DNA of 64,000 nt from Micromonospora_G sp044901685 (GCF_044901685.1 NZ_JBJDPS010000004.1:1-64000), one strand, 5' to 3'; shown: positions 34,397 through 43,632, counted from the first letter of the stretch. The notes: generated by a model not told the origin, from the sequence alone. Program-made: numbers and translations.

Positions 34397-35176
34397 ATGA
34401 GAGCTTCGGTTCTGCTGACCCGCGCGCTGCTTGTCGCCGGCCTCGTCACGGCCGGCCTGACCACCCCCGGCGTCGCCGCCGCCTCGGTCAACCCCACGTA
34501 CTCCGCCGGCACCGCCTCCGCCGACCCGGACGGGGTCGGCGTCCAGGTGGTCAACGGCCGCCCGGCCAGCGAAAACTACTCGTTCATGGTGTACGTCTCC
34601 GGCTGCACCGGCTCGTTGATCAAGGCCAACTGGGCGGTCACCGCGAAGCACTGCCCGACCCCGAGTTCGGTACGGGTCGGCAGCGTCAACCGCAGCAGCG
34701 GCGGCACCGTGGTGGCCGTGACCCGTGGGGTCAACCACCCCAGCGCCGACGTGAAGCTGCTGCAACTGGCCAGCTCGGTCAGCCACGCCCCGGCGCCGAT
34801 CCCGACCACCTCCGGCGCGGTCGGTACGGCGACCCGGATCATCGGCTGGGGCCAGACCTGCCCGGTCCGTGGCTGCGGTTCCGCGCCCCTGGTCGCCAAC
34901 GAGCTGGACACCTCGATCGTCGCCGACAGCCGGTGCAGCGGCATCAACGGCTCGCTGGAGATCTGCACCAACAACACCAACGGCAACGCCGGCGCGTGCT
35001 ACGGCGACTCGGGCGGCCCGCAGGTACGCAGCATCGGCGGGCGGTGGAACCTGATCGGCGCCACCAGTCGCGCCGGCAACAACAACCCGACCTGTGCCAC
35101 CGGCCCGTCGATCTACGGCGACCTGCCGGCCATCCGTTCCTGGATCAACACCCAGGTCGGCGGCCTGCCGGCCTGA
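34397..35176 (+). CDS. Secreted trypsin-like serine protease (S1)
   Basis: A protein of about 259 residues. The signal peptide (MRASVLLTRALLVAGLVTAG ... AAA) is followed by a propeptide and the mature start VVNGRPA. Catalytic His lies in VTAKHC, Asp in SADVKLLQL and Ser in YGDSGGP. Cys pairs fit the disulfides of S1 proteases. It is small, with no extra binding domain. ATG 34397 is preferred as the start of the signal peptide; ATG 34382 is also possible. A perfect hairpin follows the stop. Confidence 0.9.
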   Translation: MRASVLLTRALLVAGLVTAGLTTPGVAAASVNPTYSAGTASADPDGVGVQVVNGRPASENYSFMVYVSGCTGSLIKANWAVTAKHCPTPSSVRVGSVNRSSGGTVVAVTRGVNHPSADVKLLQLASSVSHAPAPIPTTSGAVGTATRIIGWGQTCPVRGCGSAPLVANELDTSIVADSRCSGINGSLEICTNNTNGNAGACYGDSGGPQVRSIGGRWNLIGATSRAGNNNPTCATGPSIYGDLPAIRSWINTQVGGLPA

Positions 35177-35189
35177 TCCCCGCGCCGAA

Positions 35190-35224
35190 GGTGATCAGGC
35201 CGGCGGCCCGCCGGCCTGATCACC
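35190..35224 (+). terminator. Terminator of the protease gene
   Basis: A perfect 17-bp stem (35190-35206 with 35208-35224) around a single central base begins 14 nt after the protease stop codon. Confidence 0.75.
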
Positions 35225-35460
35225 AGGTGGAAGGTGGTCCCGGCACGCCGGACCGAGGTGTTCGTGGCCGTCGTCGGGAGGGGCGGGGCGGCCCCGCCCG
35301 CGCCACCGCCGAAATCGCCTGTCCCCACTGGTGGGAGCGCTCGGACGAACCGGATGATGCGGTACGGACCGCGTCGGTCGCCCCGGACGGCACCGTACCC
35401 GGACAGCGGGGTACGCATGTTCGTCGTCGTGCCGGGTAGCCGGTCGCCGAGGTGGTGGAG

Positions 35461-35583
35461 ATGGCGTCACGCCCGTCGACGAGAGCCCTCGTCTGGATCG
35501 CGGTCGGGCTGCTCCTCGCCGTCCTCGTGGTCATCGTGATCGCACTGGCCGCGGACGGGGCCGGCGGCGGTCCGCCCGGGTGA
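35461..35583 (+). CDS. Candidate 40-residue single-span membrane peptide
   Basis: ATG 35461, preceded by GAGGTGGTGGAG, opens a frame of 40 codons. It encodes MASRPSTRALVWIAVGLLLA and continues as a strongly hydrophobic helix ending in ADGAGGGPPG. One clear membrane segment with basic residues before it is unusual for a chance ORF. The stop overlaps GTG 35580, an in-frame upstream start of the large LuxR regulator, so the two may be coupled. Confidence 0.45.
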   Translation: MASRPSTRALVWIAVGLLLAVLVVIVIALAADGAGGGPPG

Positions 35584-35696
35584 AACCGGCTCCTCCGCCA
35601 GGGGTGAACCGGGGTGGGCCGGGTAACCGGGGCGGACCCGGACCGGAGTCCGGGCACACGAGTGACTCCTTCGTGCCGCTGCGGGGGTGGATACGA

Positions 35697-38585
35697 ATGC
35701 CGGACAACCGGATCGCAGCCGGCGTCGCCGTCCCACCAGCCGGCGTCGCCGTCCCAGCCGTCGACGTCCCAGCCGTTGACGTTGCCGTCTCGCGTGGTCG
35801 TACCGACGGGCGGGGTGACGGCCGTACCGGCGTACCGCCGCTGCTGACCGCGAAGCTGTCGGTCGCGCCGTTGCCCGATGCGGTGATCGTCCGTCCCCGG
35901 CTGCACGAACTGCTCGAAACCGGTGCGGCCGGCCCGGTCACCCTGGTCTCGGCGCCCGCCGGCTGGGGCAAGACCACGCTGCTCAGCTCCTGGTACCGGG
36001 CGATGGCCGAGGACCGGTCCCGGGCCTGGCTGACGCTGGAGCCCGGGGACGGCGGGGAGCGGCTCTGGGCGTACCTGCGGGCGGCCGTGCACGCCGACGG
36101 TGCGGAGGCGGAGCGCGCCGGTCCGGGCGACCGGGACCACCTCGACCGGCTCGCCGCCGTACTCGCCCGGCGGGCGGATCCGGTGACGCTGGTGATCGAC
36201 GACTTCCACCGGGTCGAGGACCCGGACGTGGCGGCCGGGCTGGACTTCCTGCTGCGGCACACCGGCGACCGGTTGCGGCTCGTGGTCGGCGGGCGGACCG
36301 ACCCGGCGCTGGCGCTGCACCGGTGGCGCCTGAGCGGCGAACTGACCGAGATCCGCGCCGCCGACCTCGCCTTCACCGCCGAGGAGTCCGCCGAGTTGCT
36401 GGCCGCGCACGGGCTCAACCTGCCGGCGGAGCAGGCGGACGAGCTGTGGTCACGCACCGAGGGCTGGCCGGCGGGCCTGCGGCTGGCCGCGCTGAGCCTG
36501 CCGCAGCAGGCCGATCCCGCCCGGTACGTCGCCGGGTTCGCCGGTGACGACCAGGACATCGCCGACTACCTGTCGGAGGAGGTGCTGGCCGGGCTGGACG
36601 ACGAGGTGCGGGACGCGCTGCGGCGGACCTCGGTGGCCGACCGGCTCCGCGGCGGGCTGGTCGACGCGCTGACCGGCCGGACCGACGGTGACCTGCTCCT
36701 GGCCCGGCTGGAACGGGACACCGGATTTGTCTTCGCCCTCGGCACCCGGCCGCCCGCCTACCGCTGTCACCGACTCCTCGCCGACCTGCTCCGGGCCGAG
36801 CAACTCCGACGTCCGACCGACGAACTGGTCGACCTGCACCGACGGGCGTCGGCCTGGGCCACGGCACAGGACCTACCGGCCGAGGCACTGCGGCACCTCC
36901 TCGCCGCCGGTGACTGGAGCCGGGCGACCGAGGTGCTCGCGGAACGCTGGGCGGACCTGGTGCCGTACGCGCCGGGGCGGCCGGGCGTACCGGCACCGGC
37001 ACCGCCACCACCGGAGGCGGTCCACGCCGACCCGGCGCTCGCCCTCGCCTATGCGCTGGACCGGCTGGACCGGACCGACCCGGCCGGCGCCGCCGACTTC
37101 CTCCGCCTCGCCGAGCGCCACCAGCAGTCGCTCACCGGACCACGCCGGGACAGGTTCACCCTGATCGCCGCCGCGCTGCGGCTCGCCCGGGCGCAGGTCG
37201 CCGGGGAGCCGGCCGACGTGCTCGCCGAGGCGGGCCGGTTGCGCGCGCTCGCCCAACCGCCGGGCGGTGCGGCCGGGCGTCCGCCGGTGGACCTGGCGGC
37301 ACGGGCGATCGCGCGAACCGCCGTCGGGGCGGCCCAACTCGGCGCGGGGGACCTGAGCGCGGCCGAGACCGAGCTGGTCGGGGCGCTCGCCGACGCGCAG
37401 CGGGCCGGTCTGGCCCGTACGGTGCTCGCCTGCACCGGGCGGCTGGCACTGGTCCGGGCCGTACGCGGACACCTGGTCGCGGCCGAACGGGACGCCCGCT
37501 CGGCCGTCGCCACCGTCGATCCGGCGTCACCGGCACCGGCCGAGCACGGACACGCGTACCTGGCGTTGGCGCTGGTGGCCCTGCACCGCGACCGGTCGTC
37601 CGAGGCGGAGGCGAACCTGACCCTCGCCGGCAGCCGGGTGGACCAGGCCGGTGAACCGGCGGTCGCCGCCCTGGCCGCGCTGGTCCGGGCCCAGCTCACC
37701 CGGGACCGGGGCGACCTGCCCGGCAGCTACCAACTCCTGCTCGCCGGTCGGGCGCACCTGGCCGACCAGCCCCGGGCCCACCAGCTCGCGCACTGGCTGC
37801 TCGCCGCCGAGGCGGACCTCTGCACCGCGCACGGCGACCTGGCCCGCAGCCGTGAGCTGCTGCTGGGGCCGCTGGACGCTGCCAGCGGAGCGGCCGAACC
37901 GCTCGCGGTGGCCCTGGCCCGGGCCTATCTGCACGCCGGGGACATCGGCTCGGCCAGCCGTACGTTGCCGGCCTGGAGCGAGCCGGCGGGCGAGCCGTGG
38001 TTGCTGCCGCTACGGCTGGAGGCCGGGCTGCTCGACGCGTTGACCGCACGCGCGGCCGGCGACCACCGCCGGGCGGCCCGTACGTTGGAACAGGTGCTCG
38101 CCCTCGCCGAGCCGGAGGGCTTCCGCCGGATCTTCACCCGGTCCCAACCCTCGGCCCGGGACCTGCTCGCCGCGCACCTCGACTCGGGCACCGCATACTG
38201 GCCGCTGGTCCGGGAGCTGGTCTCGATCGGCGCGGACCAGCCAAGCGGCAACGGCTCCGGCCAACCGTTCGCCGGCCGCAACGGCTCCGGACAACCGTTC
38301 GGCCGCACCGGCTCCGGCCAACCGTTTGCCGGCCGGGACGGCGAGCGGCGGGAACGGCCGGGGCGGCTCACCGCCGGGGTGCCGGGTCTGGGCGAGCCGT
38401 TGACCGACCGGGAACTCACCGTCCTGCGCTACCTACAGAGCATTCTGTCCAACGTGGAAATCGCGAGCGAGCTGTCGGTCTCGGTCAACACGGTCAAGAC
38501 GCACGTGCGCAACATCTACCGCAAGCTCGACGCCACCCGCCGCCGCGAGGCCGTCCGGCGCGCCCGCGAGCTGCACCTGATCTGA
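35697..38585 (+). CDS. MalT-like LuxR-family ATPase regulator
   Basis: A protein of about 962 residues from ATG 35697 (1001 from GTG 35580). The STAND-type NTPase has a P-loop in SAPAGWGKTTLLSSW (about 85-99) and Walker B in LVIDDFHRV. Winged-helix sequence and a long TPR-like region follow. The C-terminal LuxR helix-turn-helix starts at LTDRELTVLRYLQSILSNVE and contains VNTVKTHVRNIYRKLDATRR. A repeated GSGQPF linker separates TPR and HTH parts. Proteins of this type activate operons in response to a small inducer. The target is not evident. Confidence 0.9.
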   Translation: MPDNRIAAGVAVPPAGVAVPAVDVPAVDVAVSRGRTDGRGDGRTGVPPLLTAKLSVAPLPDAVIVRPRLHELLETGAAGPVTLVSAPAGWGKTTLLSSWYRAMAEDRSRAWLTLEPGDGGERLWAYLRAAVHADGAEAERAGPGDRDHLDRLAAVLARRADPVTLVIDDFHRVEDPDVAAGLDFLLRHTGDRLRLVVGGRTDPALALHRWRLSGELTEIRAADLAFTAEESAELLAAHGLNLPAEQADELWSRTEGWPAGLRLAALSLPQQADPARYVAGFAGDDQDIADYLSEEVLAGLDDEVRDALRRTSVADRLRGGLVDALTGRTDGDLLLARLERDTGFVFALGTRPPAYRCHRLLADLLRAEQLRRPTDELVDLHRRASAWATAQDLPAEALRHLLAAGDWSRATEVLAERWADLVPYAPGRPGVPAPAPPPPEAVHADPALALAYALDRLDRTDPAGAADFLRLAERHQQSLTGPRRDRFTLIAAALRLARAQVAGEPADVLAEAGRLRALAQPPGGAAGRPPVDLAARAIARTAVGAAQLGAGDLSAAETELVGALADAQRAGLARTVLACTGRLALVRAVRGHLVAAERDARSAVATVDPASPAPAEHGHAYLALALVALHRDRSSEAEANLTLAGSRVDQAGEPAVAALAALVRAQLTRDRGDLPGSYQLLLAGRAHLADQPRAHQLAHWLLAAEADLCTAHGDLARSRELLLGPLDAASGAAEPLAVALARAYLHAGDIGSASRTLPAWSEPAGEPWLLPLRLEAGLLDALTARAAGDHRRAARTLEQVLALAEPEGFRRIFTRSQPSARDLLAAHLDSGTAYWPLVRELVSIGADQPSGNGSGQPFAGRNGSGQPFGRTGSGQPFAGRDGERRERPGRLTAGVPGLGEPLTDRELTVLRYLQSILSNVEIASELSVSVNTVKTHVRNIYRKLDATRRREAVRRARELHLI
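38247..38340 (+). repeat. Intragenic repeat encoding NGSGQPF units
   Basis: Three consecutive units encode GSGQPFAGRN, GSGQPFGRT and GSGQPFAGRD in the linker of the MalT-like regulator just before its HTH. Unit length varies between 27 and 30 bp. Confidence 0.8.
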
Positions 38586-38603
38586 GTGAGTACGGCGGTC
38601 GTG

Positions 38604-39155
38604 TCAGCCCTTCGCGGCCTGGTCGACGGCGGCCAGCAGTTCGGACAGTTCGAACGACCCGTCGTGCCGTACGCCGTTGATGAAGAACGTCGGGGTGCCG
38701 TTGACCCCGCTGCGGATGCCGCCGACAAAGTCCCGCCGGACCCGGTCGAGGTGTACGTGCCGCTCGGACTCCTCGGCCACCGTGTCCTCCGGCAGCCCGA
38801 GTTGCTGGCTGCCCATCGACAGGTGCACCGGGTCGAGCTGGTCCTGGTGCTCGAAGATCCAGTCGTGCATCGGCCAGAACTCGTCCCGCTCGGCTGCCGC
38901 CTCGGTCGTCTCGGCGGCCAGTTCGGCGTACGGGTGCACGTTGGTCAGCGGGAAGTGCCGGAAGACCAGCCGTACCGTCTCCGGCCGTTGGCGCAGCAGT
39001 TCGTGCAGCCGGTGGTACGCCTGGCCACAGTACGGGCACTGGAGGTCGCCGTACTCCACCAGCGTCACCGGCGCCTCGGCCGGTCCGCGGATGTGGTCGT
39101 CCTCGCCGACCGGCACCCGCAGCTTGCTCGACGTGACCTGCATCGGCGTCGTCAT
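38604..39155 (-). CDS. DsbA-family thiol oxidoreductase
   Basis: A 183-residue thioredoxin-fold protein with active site CPYC (Cys 40, Cys 43) in VEYGDLQCPYCGQAYHRL, the helical insert typical of DsbA/FrnE relatives, and cis-Pro in GVNGTPTFFINGVRHDG. There is no signal peptide, so it is probably cytoplasmic. GGGAGG precedes the ATG. It lies just 135 bp from the peroxiredoxin gene on the same strand; the two may act together in thiol or peroxide stress. Confidence 0.9.
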   Translation of the reverse strand: MTTPMQVTSSKLRVPVGEDDHIRGPAEAPVTLVEYGDLQCPYCGQAYHRLHELLRQRPETVRLVFRHFPLTNVHPYAELAAETTEAAAERDEFWPMHDWIFEHQDQLDPVHLSMGSQQLGLPEDTVAEESERHVHLDRVRRDFVGGIRSGVNGTPTFFINGVRHDGSFELSELLAAVDQAAKG

Positions 39156-39217
39156 CCGGCCTCCCTGTCGTGCTCGGTGTCGCTTCCGGCTCTCCGCTTG
39201 CCCGACGCGCTCCGCCC

Positions 39218-39282
39218 GTCCGACGTTCCCGTCGGCTCAGGCGCCTGCCGGTCCGACGTTCCCGTCGGGCCCGGCGCCTGCC
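39218..39282 (-). repeat. Two 32-bp direct repeats
   Basis: 39218-39249 and 39251-39282 share GTCCGACGTTCCCGTCGG and GGCGCCTGCC with three mismatches, period 33 bp. They lie in the gap between the DsbA-like and peroxiredoxin genes. Each unit contains the dyad CGACG/CGTCG. Confidence 0.65.
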
Positions 39283-39289
39283 CGTCCGG

Positions 39290-39781
39290 TCATGCGTGCA
39301 CCCGGTGCTGGCTGTCGAGTTCGTCGAGCGCGTCGAGAATGCCGTCGGCGCCGGGGTTCACCTCCATCGGCGAGACGTGGCTCCACGCCACCCTGCCCTC
39401 GGCGTCGAGCACGAAGAGGGCCCGTTCGGTGCAACCGTCGGGGCGGTACACGCCGTAGCGCCGGGCCACCTCGCCCTTCGGCTCGAAGTCGGAGAGCAGG
39501 GGAAACTTGATCCCCTCCTGCTCGGCGAAGGCGCGGTGGGACCAGATGCTGTCCACCGAGATGCCCAGCACCATCGCGCCGTACCGGTCGAACTCCGAGC
39601 TGACCGCCTGGTAGAGGGCCATCTGGTCGCCGCAGACCGGGCTCCAGTCCGCCGGGTAGAACGCCAGCACGGTCGGTCGTCCCCGGTAGTCGCCGAGGCT
39701 GACCTGCCAGTCCGGTCCGGCCGGCAGGGTGAACTCCGGCGCCGGCTGTCCCGGCCGGAGCGCGCCGTGGGGATCAGTCAT
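39290..39781 (-). CDS. Peroxiredoxin (AhpC/TSA family)
   Basis: A 163-residue peroxiredoxin. The peroxidatic Cys is residue 50 in FYPADWSPVCGDQ; the preceding Ser/Pro replace the more common Thr but keep the loop. VLGISVDSIWSHRAFAE and FPLLSDFEPKGEVARRYGVY follow. A further Cys near 116 (RPDGCTERALF) could resolve the disulfide. AGAGG lies 8 nt before ATG 39781. It reduces peroxides using thiol donors, possibly with the neighbouring DsbA-like protein. Confidence 0.9.
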   Translation of the reverse strand: MTDPHGALRPGQPAPEFTLPAGPDWQVSLGDYRGRPTVLAFYPADWSPVCGDQMALYQAVSSEFDRYGAMVLGISVDSIWSHRAFAEQEGIKFPLLSDFEPKGEVARRYGVYRPDGCTERALFVLDAEGRVAWSHVSPMEVNPGADGILDALDELDSQHRVHA

Positions 39782-39872
39782 GTCAACCATCCTCTTCGTC
39801 GACCGGGTGAGCCCGACTCACCCGGTCCGGGTGGTTCCCGCGACGGTGCCGGTGGGCGGACCGTCGCGACGG

Positions 39873-40553
39873 TCACCGACGTACGGCGATGTGGTTGTCC
39901 ACGGCCGCGACGCCTGGCGCGGACCAGGCGACCCGCTCGGCCTCCTCCCGCTCCTGCCACGAGCCGACGCTGCCGGTGAGCAGGATCAGGTCGCCCTGCA
40001 CCTCGATCGTGATCCGGTCGACGTCGGTCTCGGCACTGCGGACCAGCGCGTTCACCACGAGCCGCTCCAACTCGTCGGTGGTCGGCTGGCCGGTCGGCCG
40101 TACGTCGATCCCGTTGGTCACCCCGCGCACCCCGGCAAGGCGTCGGATCGTACGCTCGGCCGCGCGCTTCTGGTACTCCCACTCGACCGCGCCACGGAGC
40201 ACCACCCAGCCGTTGGAGACGGTCACCTCCAGACGGTCGACCGGCACGAACGCGTCCCACTCCAGCGCCCGGGTGGCCGCCAGGGCAACGTCGGGGTCGG
40301 TCCGTTGGGCGCTGCCGGAGAGCCGGACCTCGATGTCGTTGGCGACCGCGCGGACCCGGTTGATCCGGTGCGCGGACCGTTCGGCGGCCCACTTCTTCGC
40401 GTAGTTGTCCACCCAGCCGGTGAGCGTCACCACGCCCTCCTGCACGGCCACGCCGATCTCGTTGGGCTGGAGCCGGGGCTCCCACTCCAGCTCGTCGAGG
40501 ACGTCCCGCTGGATCTCCTCGTCGGTACGGGTGATCGTGGTCGCCGAGGTCAT
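39873..40553 (-). CDS. Triple BON-domain protein
   Basis: A protein of about 226 residues made of three BON domains in a row (about 10-75, 80-150 and 155-226). Each ends in the usual G/V-x-V-x-N-x-I pattern (VRAVANDIEV, VRGVTNGIDV, VAAVDNHIAV). BON domains bind phospholipid or other ligands and often occur in osmotic- or envelope-stress proteins. No signal peptide is visible. GGGAGGA precedes the ATG. It is divergent from the large membrane protein gene. Confidence 0.9.
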   Translation of the reverse strand: MTSATTITRTDEEIQRDVLDELEWEPRLQPNEIGVAVQEGVVTLTGWVDNYAKKWAAERSAHRINRVRAVANDIEVRLSGSAQRTDPDVALAATRALEWDAFVPVDRLEVTVSNGWVVLRGAVEWEYQKRAAERTIRRLAGVRGVTNGIDVRPTGQPTTDELERLVVNALVRSAETDVDRITIEVQGDLILLTGSVGSWQEREEAERVAWSAPGVAAVDNHIAVRR

Positions 40554-40768
40554 GGTCGTTCCTCCCACCGGATAGATTGCGCACGGCGACCGGCCGGCGC
40601 TGGCCGCCGTGCCGCACTGTCACGGCCGATGCTGCGGCGTGCCGGGGTGACTTCCCATCACCCGGGAATGATGAGGCCCGGCCGGACCGGCGCGTGACAG
40701 TCCGGGACGGGTAGGGAATCATCGACTGTCGATCGAATGACCGTGGTCAGCGGGCTGGAGGAGAGCGG

Positions 40769-42877
40769 ATGACAACCGACGAGGTGACTGCCGGGGACCG
40801 GACCGAGGTCCCCGCCCCGGCGTCGGCGCCCGCCGGGCCGGTCGGGCCGCCGCCGGGCCGCGCGTTGGTGCCGCGCCTGGTGCGCCTGCTGCGGCACGAG
40901 TGGACCCTCGCCTCGCTCGGCGGCCTGCTGCTGGCCGTCCTGCTCACCTGGCCGACGGTGCGGGACATCACCACCACCATCCCGCAGGACACCGGTGACC
41001 CGGTGTTGCAGGCGTGGCAGATCGCCTGGGGCGGGCACGCGGTGCTCACCGACCCGTTGCAGGTCTGGCACTCCAACACCTTCTTCCCGGAGCGCTACAC
41101 CTACGCCTACTCGGACACCCTGCTCGGTTACGCACCCCTCGGCATGATCGGCGAGGGGCCGGTCGCGGCGATCGTCCGCTACAACATTCTGTACGTCCTG
41201 GTGCACGCGCTCGCCTTCGTCGGGGCGTACGCCCTGGTCCGTCAGCTCGGTGCGAACCGGGTCGGCGCGGCTGTGGCCGGCGTCGCCTTCGGGTACGCAC
41301 CCTGGAAGCTGGCCCAGGCCGGTCACCTGCACGTGCTCTCGATCGGCGGGATCGCGCTCGCGCTGGCGATGCTGGCGCGCGGCCACGGCTGGTCGTTGCG
41401 GTACGGCTACCGCCCGGACCGGCGCCGTCCCGGCTGGGCCCTGGCCGGCTGGCTGGTCGCCGCCTGGCAGATGACGCTCGGCTTCGGCATCGGCCTGCCG
41501 TTCGGGTACGTACTGGCGCTGACCTGCGTCGCGGTCGGTATCTGCTACCTCTGGTCCTGGTGGCGCCGCTCGGTCCGGCCGGTCTTCGGTGGCCGGCTGC
41601 TCGCCGCCGATCTGGCCGGTGGTCTGATCTTCGCCTCGGTCACCCTGATGATGGCGTTGCCCTACCTCGAGGTGGTGAGCCGCAACCCGGACGGTCGCCG
41701 TACGCTCGCCCACGTCGAGCAGTTCTCGCCACCGCTGCGCGGCTTCTTCACCGCCCCGCCGGAGTCCTGGCTCTGGGGCGACCGGCACGCCGCCGCCCGG
41801 GAACTGCTGCCGTTCGCCGGTGAGATGACCCTGCTGCCGGGCGTGGTGCTGATCGGTCTCGCCTTCGCCGGTCTCTTCTTCTCCGCCTGGCGGGTACGTC
41901 ACCGGCTGCTGCTCGCCGCCGGTGTGCTGGTCAGCGTCGCGCTCGCCGCCGGCACCCGGTTCGGTGGCGACGGCGACCCCGGCTACGCCACCCTCGTGTT
42001 GCACCTGCCGGGCTGGGACGGCATCCGCACCTCCGGTCGACTGGTGCTCTGGACCACGCTGCTGCTCGGTATCCTCGCGGCCGGCGCACTGAGCATGGTC
42101 GGCCGTGGCGAGCCGACCCCGGCCGCCGATCCCGAAGGCGAGCCGGCCGGTGACCCCGAAGGCAACGCGACCGGTGTCACCGAAGGCAACGCGACCGGTG
42201 ACGTCGAAGGCAACGCGACCGGTGACCCGGTAGGCGACCCGGGCGGCGACGCGGAGACGGACGGCACCGGCACGGTCCCGGCCCGCGACGGTGCCGGCAA
42301 GCCGGTCCCGGCGGTCGCCGGTGCGGTGCTCCGGTCGGCTGTGCTCCGTTCCGCCGTACCGGAGCAGGGGCCGACGCGCGCTCCCGTCCGGCCGAGCCGG
42401 CCCGCGCGTACGGCCACCGCGCGGGCGGAGGTGGCGCCGGCCGGTTGGCTGGTCCGGTTGCTCACGCTGGTGCCACTCGCGCTGGTGGTGCTCGAAGGCG
42501 TCAACACCACCCCGCACGTGCCGGTTACGCCGCAACCGGCGGCGCTGCGCGGGATCGACGGCCCGCTCTTGGTGCTGCCCAGCGACGGCACGTTCGAATT
42601 CACCATCATGCTCTGGTCCACCGACGGCTTCCCACGGATCGCGAACGGCCTGGCATCGTTCGTACCGCCTACGCAGCAACAGATCCGGGCGGTCACGCCG
42701 AGTTTTCCGGACCAGGCGAGCGTGGCGTACCTGCGGCAGATCGGCATCCGGACAGTTGTCGTCCTGCCCGACTACCTGAACGGCACACCGTGGCAGGATG
42801 TGCTCAACCGGGACGTGCAGGGGCTCGGGATCAGCCGCGAGGAAACAGCCGGATCGGTGGTGTTCCGGCTTGGTTGA
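40769..42877 (+). CDS. Multi-pass membrane protein, GT-C glycosyltransferase-like
   Basis: A 702-residue protein with about ten hydrophobic segments between residues 50 and 450, another near 560 and a soluble C-terminus. The first extracellular loop has DTGDPVLQAWQIAW and HSNTFFPERYTYAYSDTLLG, an acidic D-containing loop like those of GT-C polyprenyl-sugar transferases. A repetitive hydrophilic insert lies at about residues 455-495. It probably transfers sugars outside the membrane, but the family is not certain. GGAGGAGAG precedes ATG 40769. A small secreted-type gene follows 22 bp downstream. Confidence 0.75.
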   Translation: MTTDEVTAGDRTEVPAPASAPAGPVGPPPGRALVPRLVRLLRHEWTLASLGGLLLAVLLTWPTVRDITTTIPQDTGDPVLQAWQIAWGGHAVLTDPLQVWHSNTFFPERYTYAYSDTLLGYAPLGMIGEGPVAAIVRYNILYVLVHALAFVGAYALVRQLGANRVGAAVAGVAFGYAPWKLAQAGHLHVLSIGGIALALAMLARGHGWSLRYGYRPDRRRPGWALAGWLVAAWQMTLGFGIGLPFGYVLALTCVAVGICYLWSWWRRSVRPVFGGRLLAADLAGGLIFASVTLMMALPYLEVVSRNPDGRRTLAHVEQFSPPLRGFFTAPPESWLWGDRHAAARELLPFAGEMTLLPGVVLIGLAFAGLFFSAWRVRHRLLLAAGVLVSVALAAGTRFGGDGDPGYATLVLHLPGWDGIRTSGRLVLWTTLLLGILAAGALSMVGRGEPTPAADPEGEPAGDPEGNATGVTEGNATGDVEGNATGDPVGDPGGDAETDGTGTVPARDGAGKPVPAVAGAVLRSAVLRSAVPEQGPTRAPVRPSRPARTATARAEVAPAGWLVRLLTLVPLALVVLEGVNTTPHVPVTPQPAALRGIDGPLLVLPSDGTFEFTIMLWSTDGFPRIANGLASFVPPTQQQIRAVTPSFPDQASVAYLRQIGIRTVVVLPDYLNGTPWQDVLNRDVQGLGISREETAGSVVFRLG
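42132..42251 (+). repeat. Five 24-bp intragenic repeats
   Basis: Five degenerate 24-bp units (42132-42251) encode EGNATG-type octapeptides in the membrane protein. Units two to four are nearly identical (GAAGGCAACGCGACCGGTG). Confidence 0.85.
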
Positions 42878-42899
42878 CCGGCCCGGGGAGGTAGCACGG

Positions 42900-43304
42900 A
42901 TGGACCGGCGAGTGGCCGCGCTGTTCGGCGTCATCATCGCGGTCGGGCTCGGTCCGGCGGTCTGGTTGGGCGGCACGTTGCTCCGCCCCGAACCGATCCC
43001 GCCGGGTCCGACCCCGACCGGATCGGTCGAGCCGAGCCCGGATTCCAGCCCGAGCGCGACCTCCCCGTCGGAACTGCCGACCCCCGACCCGTCGGCCGCG
43101 ACACTGCTGCCGCCGGCCGGTCCGAACCGCCTGCCGAGTCGTACCGAGGCCGGCTCCGGCCAGTCCGGCGTACCGACGCCGACCTCCTCGGGTTCGGTGG
43201 TGCCGCCACCGCCGACGACCACGCCCCCGGCCACCACGTCGGCCCCGACCACGCCGCCGCCGGTCACGCCCAGTCCGGAGCCGACCCCCGGTCAACCCCT
43301 CTGA
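42900..43304 (+). CDS. Small Pro/Ser/Thr-rich exported or anchored protein
   Basis: A 134-residue protein. An N-terminal hydrophobic helix, VAALFGVIIAVGLGPAVWLG, acts as signal or anchor. The rest is a disordered Pro/Ser/Thr region with no folded domain. GGGGAGG precedes ATG 42900. It lies 22 bp after the multi-pass membrane protein gene and could be its small partner or a target for surface glycosylation. That link is inference. Confidence 0.65.
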   Translation: MDRRVAALFGVIIAVGLGPAVWLGGTLLRPEPIPPGPTPTGSVEPSPDSSPSATSPSELPTPDPSAATLLPPAGPNRLPSRTEAGSGQSGVPTPTSSGSVVPPPPTTTPPATTSAPTTPPPVTPSPEPTPGQPL

Positions 43305-43632
43305 CCCGGGTACGCCCACGCCTCCTGCCGCCCGCTCCCCGGTGAGCTGGTCCGATCGTCACCCCGAACATTCTTTAGTTTAAATACACAACTATTGACA
43401 GCGTCGGGCGTCGTGTGTGAGTGTCTGCACGAGACCGGTACGGGAGCCAGATCGTGCCCGGTGCGGGAGTCAGGGCAGCCCCGCACCCAGTGAGTCCTCG
43501 CTCGTGCACGCGCCCCGGCGCGGCGATCGACGCGCTCCGCCTCGTGCCCGTCGACCCGTTCCCGCCCCCCACCGACGTGCATGGTGCGTGTCCGTCCCCA
43601 GGTACAGCGTCAGCGCTCAGAGGGAGCCGTAC
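43305..43632 (+). promoter_or_regulatory. Upstream region of the GH74 gene
   Basis: 328 bp with an AT-rich block (43370-43400). A TTGACA occurs at 43395-43400, but no good -10 follows at the correct distance. No LacI-type palindrome like those before the GH81 gene was seen. AGGGAG at 43621-43626 is the RBS. I see no gene here. Confidence 0.4.

Noticed and set aside
40721..40733. ATCGAC-T-GTCGAT dyad before the multi-pass membrane gene
   Set aside because: Only six base pairs per arm, without a second copy or promoter context; too weak to report as an operator.
43395..43400. TTGACA as promoter of the GH74 gene
   Set aside because: No acceptable -10 lies 16-18 bp downstream, so I do not call a promoter here.
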